DNA from: JAKFXL01 sp947085765
GTDB taxonomy: Bacteria > Pseudomonadota > Gammaproteobacteria > Tenderiales > Tenderiaceae
Direction: 5' to 3'
Length of the DNA: 16,991 bases
Assembly: GCA_947085765.1 (NCBI GenBank)
Contig: CAMTXZ010000107.1
Location: forward strand, 1-16,991
Shown: positions 13,211-16,991 of the stretch, piece after piece
How positions within the stretch are numbered: the first letter of the stretch is position 1
Layout of the letters: every line of letters starts with the position of its first letter
The notes under the pieces: generated by a model
What the model was told of the DNA's origin: nothing
Database searches by the model: none
The model's input: the letters and a program-made list of their open reading frames with translations, nothing else
Program-made: the position numbers and the translations under genes

Positions 13211-14953
13211 ATGAAGCGCATATTTAGCCAATTTTTACTGCTCTCTCTCAGCCTGATTTACAGCGCTGTGGCGTTGGCCACGCCAGTAGTGACGGTAACT
13301 ATTGAAGGTGTCAGTGATGAACTGCTGGCCAATGTACAGCAGTTGCTCAGCATTCAGCAGCAGCGCGAACATCCACTGCTCACCGAGGATCGCATCCGCC
13401 GCCTGCACAGCAAGGCCGATCAAGAGATCAACAGCGCGCTGCAACCCTACGGTTACTACCGCGCAAAGATCCAAAAAAGCCTGACGCAGACAGGCGCTGA
13501 ACAGTGGCAGGCAACGTACCGTATCGAGCCAGGCGAACCGCTACGAATCACCACACTTGATCGAGTCATCGGCGGCGATGCGGCCGCTGATGAAGAGCTG
13601 AAAAAGCTCTGGGATAGTTTTCCGCTGCAACAGGGCAATGTGCTTGATCAAACCGTTTATGAACAGGCCAAGCGGGATCTGTCGAAACTGGCCAATGAAC
13701 GCGGTTACTTCGATGCCGCATTCACCACTGCCCGCATCAGTATCGATCTTGAACAATACACCAGTGCAATCACCCTCCAGTTCAGCAGTGGTGCGCCTTA
13801 CCACTTTGGCAAAACCGATCTCAACCAAACGGCGCTTGATGATGCTTTTCTCTACCGCTTTGTCCCCTACAAAGAGGGCGACCCGTACACCATCAATAAA
13901 CTGCTGGATCTACAGCAGGGGCTAATGGGCAGCGACTACTTCAGCATGGTAGAGCTGCAACCGCAGCCACCCAATCCCCGCGACAACTCGGTGCCCGTCG
14001 TTGTCAATCTGGAACCGCGCAAACGGTTCCGCTATCTGCTGGCGCTGGGCTACGGCAGCGACACCGGACCACGGGGTAAACTCGGCTGGGAGATGCCACG
14101 TGTGAATCGTGCCGGTCACCGTGCTGATGCCGAATATCGCGCCTCAGCCATGGGCAACAACCTCAGCGGTCGCTACCGCATTCCAGTCGGCAATCCACGC
14201 CAGGAGCAATTGATCTTCAGTGGCAGTCTTGCCACCACCCGTCTTGATACCAGCCAGAGCAGCATCGCCACCCTTGGTGTCAGCCTGTTACAGGTGGATG
14301 GACCGTGGCAAGAGACTGTCTCACTCAACTTTCATAACGAAAGTTATATCATCGCCGATATCGAACGTCGTACTACCCTGCTGATGCCGGGCATCAGTGT
14401 CAGTCGCCGCCTCAGCAGCGATTATCTACTGGTAGACCAGGGCTTGCGTCTCAGCGCTGAGGCGCGGGGCGGCGCCAAGAGCGCACTGTCCGACATTAAT
14501 TTTTTCCAGGGGCAGCTTCATCTCAAAGGCATCACCTCTCTCAGTGAACGGCAACGCCTCATCACCCGCGGCACGATGGGTGGCACCAACGCCGTGGAGT
14601 TCGACAGATTGCCTGCCTCGCTACGTTTTTATGCCGGCGGTTCACAAAGCATACGTGGTTATCAATATCAGTCACTCGGCCCCACAGATGACCAAGGTGT
14701 TGTAATCGGCGGCAAATATCTGCTCACTGGCAGTGTCGAGTATGAGTTGCGCCTCAACCAGGATTGGGGTTGGGCACTTTTCATTGACGCCGGTAACGCC
14801 GTCAACAATTTCAGGACAGCAATGAAACAAGGGGTCGGTACCGGTGTCCGCTGGCAGACACCGGTCGGACCACTGCGTTTTGATCTCGCCTCTGCGATTT
14901 CAGAACCGGGTCGTCCGTGGCGCTTCCATATCAATATCGGCCCCGATCTATGA
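13211..14953 (+). CDS. tamA: Translocation and assembly module outer-membrane protein TamA
   Basis: 580 residues, against about 577 in E. coli. A signal peptide spans 1-23 (MKRIFSQFLLLSLSLIYSAVALA, cleavage before TPVV). Three POTRA domains follow to about 260; ALQPYGYYRAKI and LANERGYFDAAF are typical POTRA segments. A 16-strand Omp85-type barrel runs from about 265 to the end. The barrel carries the conserved RFYAGGSQSIRGY (about 472-484), the lid-loop motif of TamA/BamA relatives, and closes with RFDLASAISEPGRPWRFHINIGPDL-type terminal strands. TamA sits in the outer membrane and with TamB helps insert certain outer-membrane proteins and move phospholipids across the periplasm. It follows mscS by 79 bp, probably with its own expression signals; the expected ribosome-binding site is oddly distant. 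Its stop overlaps the tamB start (ATGA). Confidence 0.95.
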   Translation: MKRIFSQFLLLSLSLIYSAVALATPVVTVTIEGVSDELLANVQQLLSIQQQREHPLLTEDRIRRLHSKADQEINSALQPYGYYRAKIQKSLTQTGAEQWQATYRIEPGEPLRITTLDRVIGGDAAADEELKKLWDSFPLQQGNVLDQTVYEQAKRDLSKLANERGYFDAAFTTARISIDLEQYTSAITLQFSSGAPYHFGKTDLNQTALDDAFLYRFVPYKEGDPYTINKLLDLQQGLMGSDYFSMVELQPQPPNPRDNSVPVVVNLEPRKRFRYLLALGYGSDTGPRGKLGWEMPRVNRAGHRADAEYRASAMGNNLSGRYRIPVGNPRQEQLIFSGSLATTRLDTSQSSIATLGVSLLQVDGPWQETVSLNFHNESYIIADIERRTTLLMPGISVSRRLSSDYLLVDQGLRLSAEARGGAKSALSDINFFQGQLHLKGITSLSERQRLITRGTMGGTNAVEFDRLPASLRFYAGGSQSIRGYQYQSLGPTDDQGVVIGGKYLLTGSVEYELRLNQDWGWALFIDAGNAVNNFRTAMKQGVGTGVRWQTPVGPLRFDLASAISEPGRPWRFHINIGPDL

Positions 14954-16991
14954 AGCGCCGCATCATCCTTATTATCCTGTTGCTATTATTGCTGCCAATA
15001 CTCTTTGGCGGCTGGGTAGTGGGCACCAGCAGCGGCCTGCATTGGCTGCTGACACGCACACTCCTGGCCAACACCCTTGAGATCGACAACCTCGACGGCA
15101 ATCTGCTTGGCTCGCTACACCTGACTGGCGTCCGTTATAACGACAACAAAATCCAGCTTACCCTCGACGAAGCCATGCTCAAGTGGCACCCCTCAGCACT
15201 CTGGCACAAGGAGCTGCGGGTGGAGATGCTCTACCTCAAACAGCTGAGCATCGAACTTGCACCGAGCAGTGATGAGCCGTTGCAACTGCCCGATATCCGG
15301 CTGCCCATTCATGTAAAGCTCGATGACATACAGATCAACGATCTGGAGATCATCCGCCCTGGGCAGCCAGCGCTGCAGATCAATAACGCCAGCCTGCGCG
15401 CCACCGCCAACAACGACGGTGTACAAATGCAGTATCTGAATATCAGCAGCGACATTGCCCAACTCTCGCTGCACGGCGAACTGCACCCCTACGAGCACTA
15501 CTGGCACGACCTCGAACTCCAGTGGCAACTACAATTGCCACAACAACCCACCCTTAACGGCAGCGGCAAGATTAAGGGTGATCTACGTCAGACCACGTTG
15601 CAACATACACTCACCTTTCCAGTTAAGGCGACCACCGAGCTGACCCTGTTTGATCTGCTGCAAACGCTGCATTGGCAGGCGGCGCTGCAACTGCCAGAGC
15701 AACCACTCGATCATGTCTATGAAACCTGGCCCAGCGAAAAGGTGGCGCTCAGCGCCCGTGGTAGCGGCGATCTGACACAGGCGACAATCACTGCGTTTGA
15801 TCTGAAAACACTCAACAGCCGCATCCAGGGCAAGGCCCAACTTGATTGGCAGAATGGAATTCAGTGGCAAGCCGATATCAACAGCCCGCGGTTTGATTTT
15901 GCCGCGCTCTGGAAGGTACTCAAAACCAATGGCCCGATGATCAGCGCCGGTATACAGGGAAAAATAGCGGGCGATACTGAGCACCTGGTCGCCAAGGATC
16001 TCGTCTTGCGCGCCTTCGACGGCACCATTAAGGGTAACGCCCAGGTGCGCTGGAGCGAACCACTGCAATGGCAAACGCAACTACATGCCCAACAGCTGGC
16101 GCTGACACAGCTCTGGCCGCTGATGGCGCTTGAGCAACAGGGATTGCCCGACGGAAACGCCGACATCAACGTCACACTCCGCGGCGATACCCGCGGGCTT
16201 AAATTCACTCAGCTCTCACTCACGACACTGGGGGCCACCGTACAGGGCGAAGGTGAAGTACTTTGGCAACCGCGACTGCAATGGCAAACAGCACTTCATG
16301 GCACGGGCATCAATCCCGCCGTCTGGCAACCACAGCAACTCGCCGAGTGGCCGGGCGATCTCGCCACCCAGTTGCGCAGCCGTGGCAGCTATGCCAACAG
16401 TAAACTGCTGGGAGAGGTTGATATTCAACAGCTCAACGGAACACTGCGTGGTTATCCGTTACAGCTACAGTCACAATTGACGCTGGCGCATCAGCAGTTA
16501 CAGATCAAACATCTCACACTTACGTCAGCTGACTCACACGTTGAGGTCCACGGCAATATCGGCAAAACAATGGATTTAAATCTGCTGCTCGATTCACCAG
16601 AGCTGATGCAGCTCTATCCGGATATTCAGGGGGCGTTGCAGGCAGAGGCCACATTGAGTGGCAGTCAGGCAACACCGCTGCTGCAACTACAGCTGACTGG
16701 TAAACAGCTGGCCTACGCTGGACAGCAGATTGGTGCAGTCACCGGACACGCCAAAGTGCAGCTCTTCAGCTGGCAGCAGATCCTGATCGATCTGCAAGCT
16801 GAAACATTGCAACTGGCTGGCCAAAAGATCGATAGCATGGCGATCAATGCCAGCGGTGAAGCCGCCGATCATCAATTGCAACTCCAGCTAAAGATGGCGC
16901 AGCTGGAGACGCAATGGCAGCTGAGTGGTCGCTTTGATCCTGCCACGCAGCAGTGGCAGGGCAAGATTGACCAGGCCGATCTCAACAACAG
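14950..16991 (+). CDS. tamB: Translocation and assembly module inner-membrane protein TamB (3' end missing)
   Basis: The frame opens with ATG at 14950, overlapping the tamA stop by 4 bp, and stays open to the right edge, giving 680 residues of a family usually above 1200. Residues about 4-26 are a signal anchor (IILIILLLLLLPILFGGWVV). Next come the family-typical TSSGLHWLL, the LDGNLLGSLHLTGVRY block and long runs of alternating hydrophobic residues that build the hollow beta-taco (AsmA-like/DUF490) structure spanning the periplasm. The DUF490 domain itself should lie beyond the window. A W-x4-x-Q-W-Q pattern recurs at about residues 185, 300, 368 and 439, suggesting repeating units near 70 residues. 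The protein is unusually rich in Gln, Leu and Trp. It partners TamA, bridging inner and outer membranes for protein or lipid transfer. Confidence 0.94.
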   Translation, partial: MKRRIILIILLLLLLPILFGGWVVGTSSGLHWLLTRTLLANTLEIDNLDGNLLGSLHLTGVRYNDNKIQLTLDEAMLKWHPSALWHKELRVEMLYLKQLSIELAPSSDEPLQLPDIRLPIHVKLDDIQINDLEIIRPGQPALQINNASLRATANNDGVQMQYLNISSDIAQLSLHGELHPYEHYWHDLELQWQLQLPQQPTLNGSGKIKGDLRQTTLQHTLTFPVKATTELTLFDLLQTLHWQAALQLPEQPLDHVYETWPSEKVALSARGSGDLTQATITAFDLKTLNSRIQGKAQLDWQNGIQWQADINSPRFDFAALWKVLKTNGPMISAGIQGKIAGDTEHLVAKDLVLRAFDGTIKGNAQVRWSEPLQWQTQLHAQQLALTQLWPLMALEQQGLPDGNADINVTLRGDTRGLKFTQLSLTTLGATVQGEGEVLWQPRLQWQTALHGTGINPAVWQPQQLAEWPGDLATQLRSRGSYANSKLLGEVDIQQLNGTLRGYPLQLQSQLTLAHQQLQIKHLTLTSADSHVEVHGNIGKTMDLNLLLDSPELMQLYPDIQGALQAEATLSGSQATPLLQLQLTGKQLAYAGQQIGAVTGHAKVQLFSWQQILIDLQAETLQLAGQKIDSMAINASGEAADHQLQLQLKMAQLETQWQLSGRFDPATQQWQGKIDQADLNN
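16062..16289 (+). repeat. 15-bp direct repeat inside tamB
   Basis: ACTGCAATGGCAAAC occurs at 16062-16076 and again at 16275-16289, 213 bases apart and in the same codon phase. It encodes the same Leu-Gln-Trp-Gln-Thr run in two successive repeat units, consistent with internal duplication of the beta-taco repeat. Confidence 0.6.

Overview
The window looks like chromosomal DNA from a free-living, respiring gammaproteobacterium. RimK closely follows the Escherichia coli protein as I recall it. MscL and the TamA-TamB pair have proteobacterial form, and there are two separate c-type cytochrome systems (a multiheme c4-like protein and a diheme peroxidase). I cannot name the genus; a marine or sulfur-oxidising lineage would fit but is a guess. 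All recognised genes lie on the + strand. I see no rRNA, tRNA, CRISPR array, insertion sequence or phage gene.

Layout. (1) 1-696: the 3' part of a periplasmic multiheme cytochrome of c4 type, cut by the left edge. (2) 793-4357: a compact run of corA (Mg2+/divalent-cation channel), a retropepsin-like 'ATP-dependent zinc protease' of RimB type, rimK (ribosomal protein S6 glutamate ligase) and an AstE/aspartoacylase-family metallo-hydrolase. Overlaps at the corA/protease and rimK/hydrolase junctions suggest co-translation. (3) 4358-4911: an AT-rich gap with two inverted repeats, one just before the next gene. (4) 4912-8969: a membrane-anchored diheme cytochrome c peroxidase whose stop overlaps the start of a large membrane PAS-PAS-GGDEF-EAL protein. 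(5) 8970-9396: a gap, then mscL. (6) 10097-11278: a class V aminotransferase of alanine/serine-glyoxylate type, ending at a convincing intrinsic terminator. (7) 11452-13131: an uncharacterised protein followed after 12 bp by an MscS-type channel, so two kinds of mechanosensitive channel sit within 4 kb. (8) 13211-16991: tamA and the start of tamB, overlapping by 4 bp; tamB runs off the right edge.

How it fits together. Three couplings deserve attention: the S6-modification module attached to a magnesium channel, a periplasmic heme peroxidase translationally linked to c-di-GMP signalling, and an unknown soluble protein paired with MscS. The most unusual non-coding structures are a pseudoknot-compatible pair of 7-bp stems before corA, a wobble-extended hairpin right before the peroxidase start, a chain of four ATGA-linked mini-ORFs before mscL, and a perfect Shine-Dalgarno sequence buried in a hairpin 27 nt before tamA. 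None is proven functional. No completely new system is demonstrated here; the corA-rimB-rimK-hydrolase run and the peroxidase/c-di-GMP pair are the best candidates for one.
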